A DNA stretch of 40,554 nucleotides from CAZXSK01 sp964642855 (GTDB lineage Bacteria > Planctomycetota > Phycisphaerae > SM23-33): NCBI GenBank assembly GCA_964642855.1, contig CAZXSK010000038.1, forward strand, positions 1 to 40,554. Reading direction: 5' to 3'. The stretch's first letter is position 1. Each line of letters starts with the position of its first letter. Positions 15,070-23,227 of the stretch are shown here, piece after piece. A program made the translations under genes and the position numbers. The notes beneath the pieces are model-generated. The model saw only the letters and a program-made list of their open reading frames with translations, had not been told where the DNA came from and made no database searches.

Positions 15070-15900
15070 ATGGCGACTCGCACGCGGAGTGGCGGCGGCT
15101 TGGGGTGGTACCTTGAGCAGATCAAGAGCACGCCGCTCTTGACCGCTACCGAAGAGAAACAGCTTGCCCGGCGGATCCGGGAGCATTCCGATCCGATGGC
15201 CCGGGAGCAGATGATTCAGGCCAATCTGAGGCTGGTCGTCAAGATTGCCAAGGAGTATTCGAACCCCGGGATGACGCTGGGCGACCTGGTGGCAGAGGGC
15301 AACATCGGGCTGATGCGGGCGGTAGAGGAGTTCGACCCCGACGCCGGCGTGCGATTCAGCACCTATGCCGCCTGGTGGATCAAGCAGGCCATCAAGCGTG
15401 CAATGATCAACTCCGGCCAGCCTATTCACATTCCCGCCTACCTGGTGAAGCTGATCAACAAGTGGAAGCGTGCGTCGATGGCGATGGAGAACAATCTGGG
15501 CAGGGCGCCGACCGTCGAGGAGATGGCCAAGAAACTGGGCGTCACGCTCAAGAAGGCCCGGATCATTCGGCAGGGACTGACGGCGGTCAATGCTCCCAGC
15601 CAGATGGCCAGCGATGAAACGCAGACGGCTTCGGAGATGATCATCGATGAGAACAGTCCGTTGCCTGAGCAGGAACTGCTGGACGCTTCGAACGCTCCGC
15701 TTGTCGAATCGTTCCTGCAGAACCTTGAGCCTCGGGAGCAGAAGATCCTGGAACTCCGCTTTGGTCTTGACGGGCACGACGGCCCCCAGCGAACGTATAA
15801 GGAAATCGGCAAGGTCATCGGCCTGACGCGCGAGCGTGTACGCCAGTTGGAGAAAAAAGCCCTCGCGAGCCTCAGGGAGATCGCGGAGGAAACGCTGTAG
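15070..15900 (+). CDS. RNA polymerase sigma-70 factor, RpoD/SigA-like, compact
   Basis: A 276-residue sigma factor that directs RNA polymerase to promoters. All core regions are present: 1.2 (GLGWYLEQIKSTPLLTATEE), 2.1-2.4 (NLRLVVKIAKEYSNPGMTLGDLVAEGNIGLMRAVEEFD, here named by parts, then STYAAWWIKQAIKRA), region 3 (VEEMAKKLG) and 4.1-4.2 (LEPREQKILELRFGL, TYKEIGKVIGLTRERVRQLEKKAL). Region 1.1 and the long non-conserved insert of large primary sigmas are absent, so this could be a group 2 factor or a compact primary one. Where primary sigmas have a TIRIP-type sequence after region 2.4, it has QPIHIPAYL. The start has a very strong AGGAGGTGA ribosome binding site. It follows rpsA and ends in a terminator. 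Confidence 0.93.
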   Translation: MATRTRSGGGLGWYLEQIKSTPLLTATEEKQLARRIREHSDPMAREQMIQANLRLVVKIAKEYSNPGMTLGDLVAEGNIGLMRAVEEFDPDAGVRFSTYAAWWIKQAIKRAMINSGQPIHIPAYLVKLINKWKRASMAMENNLGRAPTVEEMAKKLGVTLKKARIIRQGLTAVNAPSQMASDETQTASEMIIDENSPLPEQELLDASNAPLVESFLQNLEPREQKILELRFGLDGHDGPQRTYKEIGKVIGLTRERVRQLEKKALASLREIAEETL

Positions 15901-15952
15901 AAGTCTCAGCTCGGCCGGTGTCGAGCCCCGGCTGGTTCCTGCATTCTGTGCG

Positions 15953-15998
15953 AGCCCCGCGCGGGTGGTCCTGCCATCCGCCGGGGCTTTATCTGTTT
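15953..15998 (+). terminator. Rho-independent terminator after sigma factor gene
   Basis: Outer arms AGCCCCG and CGGGGCT enclose an inner stem GCGGGTGG/CCATCCGC with a TCCTG loop, followed by TTATCTGTTT. It begins 52 bases after the stop codon. Confidence 0.88.
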
Positions 15999-16193
15999 CT
16001 GGCTACATGGCTTGGGCCGATTCAGGCATGACAAGCCAGCTCGCAATTCTCTGGAAAAACGATGGCGTTCACGTCATTTGCCTGCTACGTTAAGATATCA
16101 TTTACACGAGAGGCGCAACATCCGGGCGCCTTCAACGTCTGACCAGACAGCCAGACTGAAAGAGGACCGCAAGTCACTGACGGGCAACCCCCT

Positions 16194-18332
16194 ATGAGCC
16201 GGGCACAGATTGCAGGAACAAAAACCACGCAACAGGAGGCCCGAGGAACATTGCGCGAGTCTGCCCTTGCCATGCTCGGGCCTCGAGGCAGGCCGTTCTG
16301 GCTGACAGCTGGGGCGATTCTGCTGATTTTCAGCGTGTTCCGCGCGATCCTCCTGGCGATGCGCATCGGCGAGTTCGATGCGGGTATGGGACAGATCGCC
16401 CGATGCCTGATGATCGGCGTACGCTACGACCTCATGCCCATGGGCTACCTCTGCCTGCCCGTGGCGATTGTACTTGCCGCGTCGTCCGAGCGGGCTCTGG
16501 CGTCGCGACTGCTTCGGCGGATCGTAAGCATCTACGCGGCCGGGGTGGTGATGGTTGTGCTTATCGTCGAAGCTGTCGGCACACCCTTCTTCCTGCGGTA
16601 CGGGCAGCGTTTGAACTGGATGGCGGTTTACGGCCTGACGCCTGAGATCCGCGATCACATTCGCGCCGAATACCCGGCCTGGTGGGTTCTTGCGGTCGCC
16701 ATCCCGCTACTGGGCCTGGCGATCTACCTGGTGCTGATGCGGCTGTTCTGGGGCAGGAGGCCCTCGGTTCGCAGGCCCGAGCCCGGTCCGGCCGTGCGGC
16801 TGATGTGCGGGTTCCTCGTGGTGTCCACGGCGGTCATCGCCTGCCGGGGGGGGCTTTCGTCCATCCCGCTGCGACGGGACTACGCCTACTATACGGGCAA
16901 CCAACTGGTCTCTCAGTTGACGCTCAACAATTTCGTCACGGCCGTAAAGGCGGCTACGAACATCGTTACCGATGGCCGGGATGATATCCGCAAGCACGAT
17001 CTGCCCTCGGTCGAGGAAGCAGCGGACGTATCCACCGCGATGTTGATCGGACCTCGCGATCTGGGCCTGGGTGCGGGGGCGAACCCCCTGTGGCGACGCA
17101 CGGAATCCGCCCGTCCCCAGGAACCCCTCAATGTCGTGCTGATCGTCATGGAAGGCATGGCCGGGCGACCTGTCGGCGCGCTGGGACACTGGCCCAGCCA
17201 GACGCCCAACTTCGACCGTCTCTGCGAGCAGGGCCTGTTCTTCGACCGCATGTACGCCGTCGGCGCCAGAACATCACGCGGGCTCACCGCTACGCTTTGC
17301 GGGTTCCCGGATCTGGCCGGTCCCAGCATCCTCGTCCGGGAGAAGGCGAAGGGACACTTCCTCACGCTGCCTCAGATGTTTCGCCAGCGAGGTTACCACA
17401 CGCTCTTTGTCTACGGCGGGAAACCCACTTTCGATAATATGGGCGAGTTCTTCTCGGCCGGCGACGACGAATTTGCTCCTGCCCCGGGCGGCGTTGACGA
17501 GATCATCAGCCAGCATGACATGGGCGTCGAGCCCGACATCTGGGGCGTGCACGACGAGTACATCTTCGACAAGCTCCACAAACGGCTGCAGGAGTTCGAC
17601 GGCGACAGGCCGTTCTTCGCCACCGTGTTGACCGTCTCCAACCACGAGCCGTACCACGTGCCCCGAGACCGGACGCCGATGCTCCCGGGCGAGGAGGAAC
17701 CTACCCGTTTCCTCAATGCCTATCGATACGCCGACTGGGCGCTCGGGCGCTACTTCGAGGAAGCTCGCGAGGCCGATTACTTCAGGAACACTATTTTCGT
17801 GCTCGTGGCAGACCACGGCCGGGCGATGGATCAGAAGCTCGTGCTCGACGTGCCCACCTACCGCGTGCCTTGCCTGTTCCTCGCGCCGGGTTTGGAGGAC
17901 CCGATTGCTCCGCAACGGATCTCAACCGTCTGCAGTCAGACGGATCTGGCCCCGACGCTGCTTTCCGTTCTCGGTGGGCCGTTCGAGCATTGCTTCATGG
18001 GGCGCAACGTCCTGGACGTGCCCCCAGGCGAGGGGTTCGCACTGCTTCACGAAGCCGACCGGCTTGGTTTTGTCCGGGGCAACCATGCGGTGGTCCAGAG
18101 GCCCCGCGGCGAGCCGATGTACTTCCACACCGACGCGCTGACCATTGCGCCCGCCTCGCCGGACGATCTGCCTCCAGGCAAAGCCCAGCGCATGCAGCGC
18201 GAGATGGTCTCCCTGTACCGGATGGCGCTTTACCTGTACCGTCAGCAGGCGTATCATCGGCCTCCGACGTCGCTGGCGGGGCTGGCCGAGGCCGCCCGGA
18301 CGCGGCGCCTCCGACTGCCCATAATTCCGTAA
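16194..18332 (+). CDS. LTA synthase-type membrane sulfatase/phosphoglycerol transferase family protein
   Basis: A 712-residue protein. Residues of about 30-270 hold five hydrophobic segments. From about residue 310 a sulfatase/alkaline-phosphatase-fold domain faces the periplasm. Residues equivalent to the LtaS catalytic set are visible: Glu320 in IVMEGM, Thr360 in ARTSRG as nucleophile, and Asp540-His541 in LVADHG. Relatives move phosphoglycerol or phosphoethanolamine onto polymers (LtaS, OpgB) or cleave sulfate or phosphate esters. A catalytic Thr favours a transferase of the LtaS/OpgB/Ept type. The ATG used lacks a good ribosome binding site; an in-frame TTG at 16251 has ACAGGAGG upstream and may be the true start (693 residues). 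apt follows after 9 bases, so both are probably co-transcribed. Confidence 0.88.
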   Translation: MSRAQIAGTKTTQQEARGTLRESALAMLGPRGRPFWLTAGAILLIFSVFRAILLAMRIGEFDAGMGQIARCLMIGVRYDLMPMGYLCLPVAIVLAASSERALASRLLRRIVSIYAAGVVMVVLIVEAVGTPFFLRYGQRLNWMAVYGLTPEIRDHIRAEYPAWWVLAVAIPLLGLAIYLVLMRLFWGRRPSVRRPEPGPAVRLMCGFLVVSTAVIACRGGLSSIPLRRDYAYYTGNQLVSQLTLNNFVTAVKAATNIVTDGRDDIRKHDLPSVEEAADVSTAMLIGPRDLGLGAGANPLWRRTESARPQEPLNVVLIVMEGMAGRPVGALGHWPSQTPNFDRLCEQGLFFDRMYAVGARTSRGLTATLCGFPDLAGPSILVREKAKGHFLTLPQMFRQRGYHTLFVYGGKPTFDNMGEFFSAGDDEFAPAPGGVDEIISQHDMGVEPDIWGVHDEYIFDKLHKRLQEFDGDRPFFATVLTVSNHEPYHVPRDRTPMLPGEEEPTRFLNAYRYADWALGRYFEEAREADYFRNTIFVLVADHGRAMDQKLVLDVPTYRVPCLFLAPGLEDPIAPQRISTVCSQTDLAPTLLSVLGGPFEHCFMGRNVLDVPPGEGFALLHEADRLGFVRGNHAVVQRPRGEPMYFHTDALTIAPASPDDLPPGKAQRMQREMVSLYRMALYLYRQQAYHRPPTSLAGLAEAARTRRLRLPIIP

Positions 18333-18341
18333 GGACCGCCG

Positions 18342-18860
18342 ATGGATCTCGAAGCCCTGATTCGTGACGTGCCCGATTTCCCCAAGCCGGGCATCATCTT
18401 CAAGGACATCACCCCGCTGCTGGCCGATCCCGATGCGCTGAAATACACCGCGGACCAGCTTGCCGGACAATATGCCGACGAGAACATCCAACTCGTCACC
18501 GGCATCGAGAGTCGAGGGTTCATCTTCGGCAGCATGATCGCCGAACGTCTGGACGTGGGGTTCGCCCCGATCCGCAAGCCGGGCAAGCTCCCCGCTGAGA
18601 AGCTCAGCGAGTCCTACACGCTGGAGTACGGGACCGATACTGTGGAAATGCACGTGGACGTCGTCAAGCCGGGCACGAGGGTGCTCATGACCGACGACCT
18701 GCTTGCCACCGGCGGAACCATGCAGGCTGCCTGCCGGCTGGTCGAGAAGCTCCAGGGCATCGTGGTCGGGGCATCGTTCGTTATCGAGCTGAGCTTCCTG
18801 CGAGGCCGGGAGAAACTCCCATGCCCCGTTCATTCGCTCATCCAGGTAGCCGCGGAGTAA
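18342..18860 (+). CDS. apt: Adenine phosphoribosyltransferase
   Basis: A 172-residue type I phosphoribosyltransferase that salvages adenine with PRPP to AMP in the cytoplasm. The PRPP-binding motif VLMTDDLLATGGTMQ is near residues 110-124. The N-terminal IRDVPDFPKPGIIFKDITPLL and the ESRGFIFG, APIRKPGKLP and EYGTD motifs are diagnostic for Apt. The length is normal. It starts 9 bases after the LTA-synthase-like gene, with AAGGA upstream, and converges on the next gene with only 34 bases between stops. Confidence 0.96.
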   Translation: MDLEALIRDVPDFPKPGIIFKDITPLLADPDALKYTADQLAGQYADENIQLVTGIESRGFIFGSMIAERLDVGFAPIRKPGKLPAEKLSESYTLEYGTDTVEMHVDVVKPGTRVLMTDDLLATGGTMQAACRLVEKLQGIVVGASFVIELSFLRGREKLPCPVHSLIQVAAE

Positions 18861-18894
18861 CGATTCGGGCACCGGTCGGCGCGCGGGCTGGCGT

Positions 18895-20577
18895 CTATGT
18901 CCCACCGTCGCGGGACGAAGGCGTTTCGTCCACGTGGTCGCGGGGCGTGAGTTTCAGCAGGCGCACGTCGCCGGAGCGGAAGACTTCACGCGTCTCGAAC
19001 GCATCGGCATCCATGCCTCGCCCCTTCGCGGAGCCCTTCCGGCCGTTGACGATCAATTGATGGGTCGGCACGCGACGGCGAACCATTTGCCGGCTGGCGG
19101 TGACCTGATCGATGTGCACATGCCATCCGTCACAAGCAGCGCCCGCTACGCCGGGCAGATACGACCCGGCTGAGCTGTAGGGCCCCCAGACGTAGTCGTC
19201 GGAATCGAGATTCTCGCGGGCCCATTGCAGAAAGGCCCATTCATCTTGTGAGATGGCAGGTTTGAAGGCGTTCTCCTGGTAGTAGTGTTCGTGGCGGGCC
19301 AGTCCCACCGAGAGCAGCACGATCGCTGCCACCAACGCAAGCAGCCTTCCGCCTCGCAGGTAGCGCATCTTCGCCCTGATCGGCCTCCAGGCCATGGCTA
19401 CAGTCAGCGCCCCAAGCGGGACCATCCAGTAGACCGCCCGCTCCGGTAGCAGCAACTGCGAAGCCGGCAGCAGCCAGTACTTCGCGTTGACGAGGATGGC
19501 CGTGATCGCGACGAATGCGGCCAGACTGATGCAGGCTGTCGCCCATCGACGCGTGATCAGCAGCACGGCAAACGCAGTGATCGCAGCTACCGAAAGGTTG
19601 GTATCCGCATGCTTGACTGCAAACGCGAGCGAGGCGGGAACCAGCGCCAAGCCCGAGGCCTCCGGGGCGGCAGATCGGGTGTACTCCCGCAGGTAGTCGA
19701 CCGCCACGGGGTCAAGGCGAGGCTGGGCCGCCCAATAGAACGTCGCAAGCACCAGCACCACCACGATGCCGGTCAGCCCCATGGCTGCCAGCCCCCAGAT
19801 ACGCTGACGCGAGACGAACACCGCCGTCACGAACGCAGCGGGCAGGGCGATATAAATCCATTCCGCCGCCGCGACACCGTGAACCAGCGGGATCGCGCCG
19901 ATCATCAGCCCCAGCAGGAACGCGCCGTACGACCGGGGCCTGCGGATCACGGAGAGCATCAGCCGGCAGGCGACCACGCCCATCGCGATGCCCAGAATTG
20001 TGGCCCAGCCTCCCCAGCCGAGGGTCGTCTGCGCCGAGCGTGACATCCAGACGATGCCCGTGGCGATCACCGCNNNNNNNNNNNNNNNNNNNNNNNNNNN
20101 NNNNNNNNNNNNNNNNNNNNNNNNNNNNNNNNNNNNNNNNNNNNNNNNNNNNNNNNNNNNNNNNNNNNNNNNNGACGCATCCATCCCCAGGGGCACGTGC
20201 TGGGTCAGAAGGGGGGTCAGGTACGCCAGGCACCCAAGGACCAGTACGGCCTTGGCCAGGCGATGCTGCACGCCGTGGCCCGATTCGTGGGGAGGATCGT
20301 TGCGGTGACGCCTTCGCCTCTTGACCGCCTTGGCCGCGAGCATGCCTGCCGCCGGAATCACCAGGCCCATTGCAAGCCAAAGCCCGCCACGGAACGGCAG
20401 GAGGTACAGGGCCACCGACCAGTACGCCACGCCCGCAAGCGGAGCGATCGCCAAGGTGTCCCGCAGGCCATGCTGGCGGCGAAGCGGGCGCGTCAGCAGA
20501 TAGCCCGGGATTCCTACGGCGCCAAGGACCGTCAGCAGGGCCCAGCCATGGCTGGCAAGCTCGTGGACGGAGACCAT
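18895..20577 (-). CDS. Multi-spanning membrane protein, probable GT-C fold (interrupted by assembly gap)
   Basis: An apparent 560-residue protein in which 34 residues are unknown because of the N run. It has about ten or more hydrophobic segments followed by a soluble C-terminal part of about 130 residues (DEWAFLQWARENLDSDDYVWGPYSSAGSYLPG by parts). The order of many membrane helices, an early loop with HVPLGMDA just before the gap, and a soluble tail recalls GT-C glycosyltransferases of the GT39/PMT type, but the decisive region is in the gap. The frame continues across the gap only if the true length is 1 modulo 3. The ATG overlaps the stop of the radical SAM gene as TGATG, so the two are translationally coupled. 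Confidence 0.6.
   Translation of the reverse strand: MVSVHELASHGWALLTVLGAVGIPGYLLTRPLRRQHGLRDTLAIAPLAGVAYWSVALYLLPFRGGLWLAMGLVIPAAGMLAAKAVKRRRRHRNDPPHESGHGVQHRLAKAVLVLGCLAYLTPLLTQHVPLGMDAXXXXXXXXXXXXXXXXXXXXXXXXXXXXXXXXXXAVIATGIVWMSRSAQTTLGWGGWATILGIAMGVVACRLMLSVIRRPRSYGAFLLGLMIGAIPLVHGVAAAEWIYIALPAAFVTAVFVSRQRIWGLAAMGLTGIVVVLVLATFYWAAQPRLDPVAVDYLREYTRSAAPEASGLALVPASLAFAVKHADTNLSVAAITAFAVLLITRRWATACISLAAFVAITAILVNAKYWLLPASQLLLPERAVYWMVPLGALTVAMAWRPIRAKMRYLRGGRLLALVAAIVLLSVGLARHEHYYQENAFKPAISQDEWAFLQWARENLDSDDYVWGPYSSAGSYLPGVAGAACDGWHVHIDQVTASRQMVRRRVPTHQLIVNGRKGSAKGRGMDADAFETREVFRSGDVRLLKLTPRDHVDETPSSRDGGT
20074..20173. other. Assembly gap (100 N)
   Basis: Exactly 100 N, the usual placeholder for a gap of unknown size. 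It lies inside the membrane-protein gene, after residue 134, and hides at least one membrane segment. Confidence 0.97.
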
Positions 20578-21494
20578 CAGGCGGGCCCTCTCGCCTGGGG
20601 AGGCACATCCTGGCCGTAGAAGGTCTCCACGGGTACCGACGGCAGCGCGGCAGTTACCTGGGCTGCCGCAGCATCGAGCTGCTCGTCGCTGAGGCGGGTG
20701 ATGTACGCCTCGGCCGGAGGACGGGCGACGGTGTGCAGTTGGATGAGCTTGATCTCGCCTCCGGCGTCGAGAATCTCCCGAAGTCGCATCGTATACGCTT
20801 CAATCTCGCTGGCGATGGGTGGCATGTCGGCGTAGTTCAGCAGAAGCGTCTGAATCACGACCGGCCGATCTATGGCCACGGATGCGATGTTATCGACGAT
20901 CCGGGCGAGTGTGACGTCGCCGGCCGGCCTGTTGATCCGTCGGAAGTATTCCTCGCTGCCGGCATCGAGCTTGGCCCAGATCTCCCCGTTGGAGACGTCA
21001 AGAATCGGGAGGGCTCGCTGCATCTGCGGGCTGCGGAGCATGGTGCCGTTCGTGATGACCACGGTCCTAACATCTTCCGCCGCGAGATCGGCCTTGACGT
21101 CCGCAGCGACCTGGACCGCCTGATCAAAATCAGGCAAGCAGGTCGGCTCGCCATCACCGCTGAATGCGATGTCATTGATCCTTCGCTGCTGGGGAGGAAC
21201 TGCCTGGAACCGGTCATGTTGCCAGAGGGTACCGTCCGTGGCGGCGCGGAGGGCAAGTTTCAGCTCCCTGGCAAGGTGCGAGAGGTCCACCTCGTGGAGA
21301 CCACGCGGAAGGTGGCGGTCAACCTGGCAGTACACGCAGTTGAAGTTGCAGCGCTTGTCCGGGTTGAGGTTCACGCCGATCGACAGACCTTTGGCCCGCC
21401 TGGAAACCACCGGGTAAACATAGAGACAGTCGCCCCACTGCCTGCGGTGGTCGCGGATGTGACGATGCAGCGGGTTGGGTGTCGGTTCGGCCAT
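20577..21494 (-). CDS. Radical SAM protein (COG0731-like)
   Basis: A 305-residue radical SAM enzyme. The [4Fe-4S] motif CNFNCVYC is at Cys49, Cys53 and Cys56, followed by a GDGEPT segment (FSGDGEPTCLPDF) typical of the SAM-binding GGE region. The overall text resembles the COG0731 group, related to wyosine-synthesis enzymes but of unknown role in bacteria. The frame is open upstream to 21671, but the ATG at 21494 gives normal length; its ribosome binding site is poor. The stop overlaps the start of the next membrane-protein gene by one base. The gene is divergent from the aldolase-like gene, 185 bases away. Confidence 0.85.
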   Translation of the reverse strand: MAEPTPNPLHRHIRDHRRQWGDCLYVYPVVSRRAKGLSIGVNLNPDKRCNFNCVYCQVDRHLPRGLHEVDLSHLARELKLALRAATDGTLWQHDRFQAVPPQQRRINDIAFSGDGEPTCLPDFDQAVQVAADVKADLAAEDVRTVVITNGTMLRSPQMQRALPILDVSNGEIWAKLDAGSEEYFRRINRPAGDVTLARIVDNIASVAIDRPVVIQTLLLNYADMPPIASEIEAYTMRLREILDAGGEIKLIQLHTVARPPAEAYITRLSDEQLDAAAAQVTAALPSVPVETFYGQDVPPQARGPA

Positions 21495-21585
21495 GGCGCG
21501 GTCATTGTAGCCGCCTGCCCGGCATGCGCAAAGCCCCCAACTTCGGTTGGTACACTCGGAAGCTGACTGCATTGCCCTTTTTTCG

Positions 21586-21614
21586 CCGACAGAAGCGGCG
21601 TTCTGCGATATAAT
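21586..21614 (+). promoter_or_regulatory. Promoter of aldolase-like gene
   Basis: CCGACA (21586-21591), a 17-base spacer and a perfect TATAAT (21609-21614). It lies 66 bases before the start codon, within the divergent intergenic region. Confidence 0.65.
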
Positions 21615-21679
21615 GCCGCTCTTTCCTCCAGTTTGTGCTGGGGATAGATACCCGCGAGAGAAGGCGAACAAGGAGTCCG

Positions 21680-22627
21680 ATGATGTACCGGCCCGAGATC
21701 AAGGTAGTGGACTGCACCATCCGCGATGGTGGACTGGTCAACGATTCGAACTTCGACCTGGAGACGGTTCGCGCCGTCTACAGCGCTATCTGCCGTTCCG
21801 GCGTGGACTACGTCGAACTGGGATACCGCAATTCGCCCAAGATGTTCGATCCCGATGAGTTCGGCCCCTGGCGGTTCTGCGATGAAGAGGATCTCCGCAA
21901 GGCGACCGATGGCATCGATCCGGGCAATACGAAGCTGGCGGTCATGATGGACGCGCACAAGTCCGATCCCGACGACCTTCTCGATGCTGATGATTCGGTT
22001 GTGAGTCTCGTTCGCTGCGCGACATACGTCAAGGACGTGGACAAGGCGATCAACCTGGCCAACGTGGCCCACCAGAAGGGCTACGAGACGTGCGTGAACA
22101 TCATGGCCATCAGCCAGGAGGGTGGGCCGTTCCTGGATGAAGCGCTTCACCAACTTGAGGAAGAGACGCACGCATCGGCGATCTATATCGTCGACAGCTT
22201 TGGTGCGCTATACAGCGAGACGGTGCACTACCTGATCGAGCGCTACCGCATGTTCGTCAAGAAGCGCGAAATCGGCGTCCACATGCACAACAATCAGCAG
22301 CTCGCCTTCGCCAATACGATCGAGGGCATCATCAAGGGCGCCAACTACCTCGACGCCACGTTGTACGGCCTGGGTCGCGGAGCGGGTAATTGCCCCCTTG
22401 AGCTGCTTCTCGGGTTCCTCAAGAACCCCAAATTCAACATCGTGCCAATCCTGGAAGTGATCGGCGAGAAGATCATCCCGCTGCTGGACACGCTCGACTG
22501 GGGCTACCGAATTCCGTACTTCATCACCGGCAGCCTCGACCGCCATCCCTCGGCGGCCATCGACTGGCTCAAGGGCGATACACCCAACGACTTCGTCGAG
22601 TTCTACCGGCACATCACCGAGGACTGA
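21680..22627 (+). CDS. DRE-TIM aldolase/HMGL-like family protein
   Basis: A 315-residue TIM-barrel metal-dependent enzyme of the HMGL-like/DRE-TIM superfamily (4-hydroxy-2-oxovalerate aldolase, isopropylmalate synthase and similar). The signature VVDCTIRDGG lies at residues 9-18, where Asp11 is the expected metal ligand. The HMHNNQQLA segment supplies the two metal-binding histidines, and YGLGRGAGNCPLE is the conserved loop. The ATG has AAGGAG upstream. Substrate is unclear: in similar proteins the domain is used in aldol cleavage of sugar-like or keto acids. It stands alone behind a good promoter and is followed by an inverted repeat and a membrane-protein gene. Confidence 0.85.
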   Translation: MMYRPEIKVVDCTIRDGGLVNDSNFDLETVRAVYSAICRSGVDYVELGYRNSPKMFDPDEFGPWRFCDEEDLRKATDGIDPGNTKLAVMMDAHKSDPDDLLDADDSVVSLVRCATYVKDVDKAINLANVAHQKGYETCVNIMAISQEGGPFLDEALHQLEEETHASAIYIVDSFGALYSETVHYLIERYRMFVKKREIGVHMHNNQQLAFANTIEGIIKGANYLDATLYGLGRGAGNCPLELLLGFLKNPKFNIVPILEVIGEKIIPLLDTLDWGYRIPYFITGSLDRHPSAAIDWLKGDTPNDFVEFYRHITED

Positions 22628-22666
22628 TCGCGGCCGTCGGGAAGATTGTGTCGGCCCCGCCGCTGC

Positions 22667-22732
22667 GTATGATTCTCTGAAGGGCCGTGACCCTGTGCAT
22701 GTCGCAGGCCAGGCCGGAAAGGAGAATCATAC
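22667..22732 (+). promoter_or_regulatory. Long-range 11-bp inverted repeat enclosing the ribosome binding site
   Basis: GTATGATTCTC (22667-22677) is perfectly complementary to GAGAATCATAC (22722-22732), whose last base touches the ATG at 22733. In mRNA this gives an 11-bp stem with a 44-base apical part. The apical part contains a smaller CCTG/CAGG stem. The GGAGA ribosome binding site (22721-22725) would be paired. There is no T-tract, so it is not a typical terminator. Confidence 0.6.
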
Positions 22733-23127
22733 ATGAGTCGCCTGCTGCATCGATTGATGCTGGTCTTCGCAGCCGGGGCCTGTGGCGGAGTCGCCAACGC
22801 TCTGGTTGTCTGGGCGTTCGGCGAGTGGGGCATCGCCCAGTGGCTGGGCGTGCAGATCGCACCGTCGCTGACGCCGGCGGTAATCTACCATCGTGTGACC
22901 TGGGGCGGAATCTGGGGTGGCATGTTCCTGCTGCTGATTCCTCGCAGTGCGTGGTGGATCCGGGGGCTGGTTTTCAGCATTGCTCCCACACTGGTGCAGT
23001 TGCTGGTGGTGTTTCCTCTGCAGGTCGAGCAGGGCTGGTTGGGCCTGGACCTCGGCGGCATGACACCGCTTCTGGTGGTTTTCTACAATGCCGTCTGGGG
23101 ACTGGTGGCTGCAGGGCTGCTTCGTCT
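22733..23127 (+). CDS. Small membrane protein, 3' end lost in gap
   Basis: At least 131 residues, cut by the assembly gap. It has four hydrophobic segments (LMLVFAAGACGGVANALVVW, WGGIWGGMFLLLIP, GLVFSIAPTLVQLLVVFPL and LLVVFYNAVWGLVAAGLL) and short polar turns, so it is probably an almost complete inner-membrane protein. I do not recognise the family. The ATG has GGAGA 9 bases upstream, inside the inverted-repeat arm described for this leader. The aldolase-like gene ends 105 bases upstream. Confidence 0.7.
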
Positions 23128-23227
23128 NNNNNNNNNNNNNNNNNNNNNNNNNNNNNNNNNNNNNNNNNNNNNNNNNNNNNNNNNNNNNNNNNNNNNNNNN
23201 NNNNNNNNNNNNNNNNNNNNNNNNNNN
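23128..23227. other. Assembly gap (100 N)
   Basis: Exactly 100 N of placeholder. It cuts the 3' ends of two converging genes: the membrane protein on the left and the PL8 lyase on the right. The real distance and any gene in it are unknown. Confidence 0.97.

Noticed and set aside
22727..23227. Continuation of the PL8 lyase frame through the N run into 22727
   Set aside because: To the left of the gap the frame is the antisense of the small membrane-protein gene. The join exists only because the placeholder length keeps the frame.
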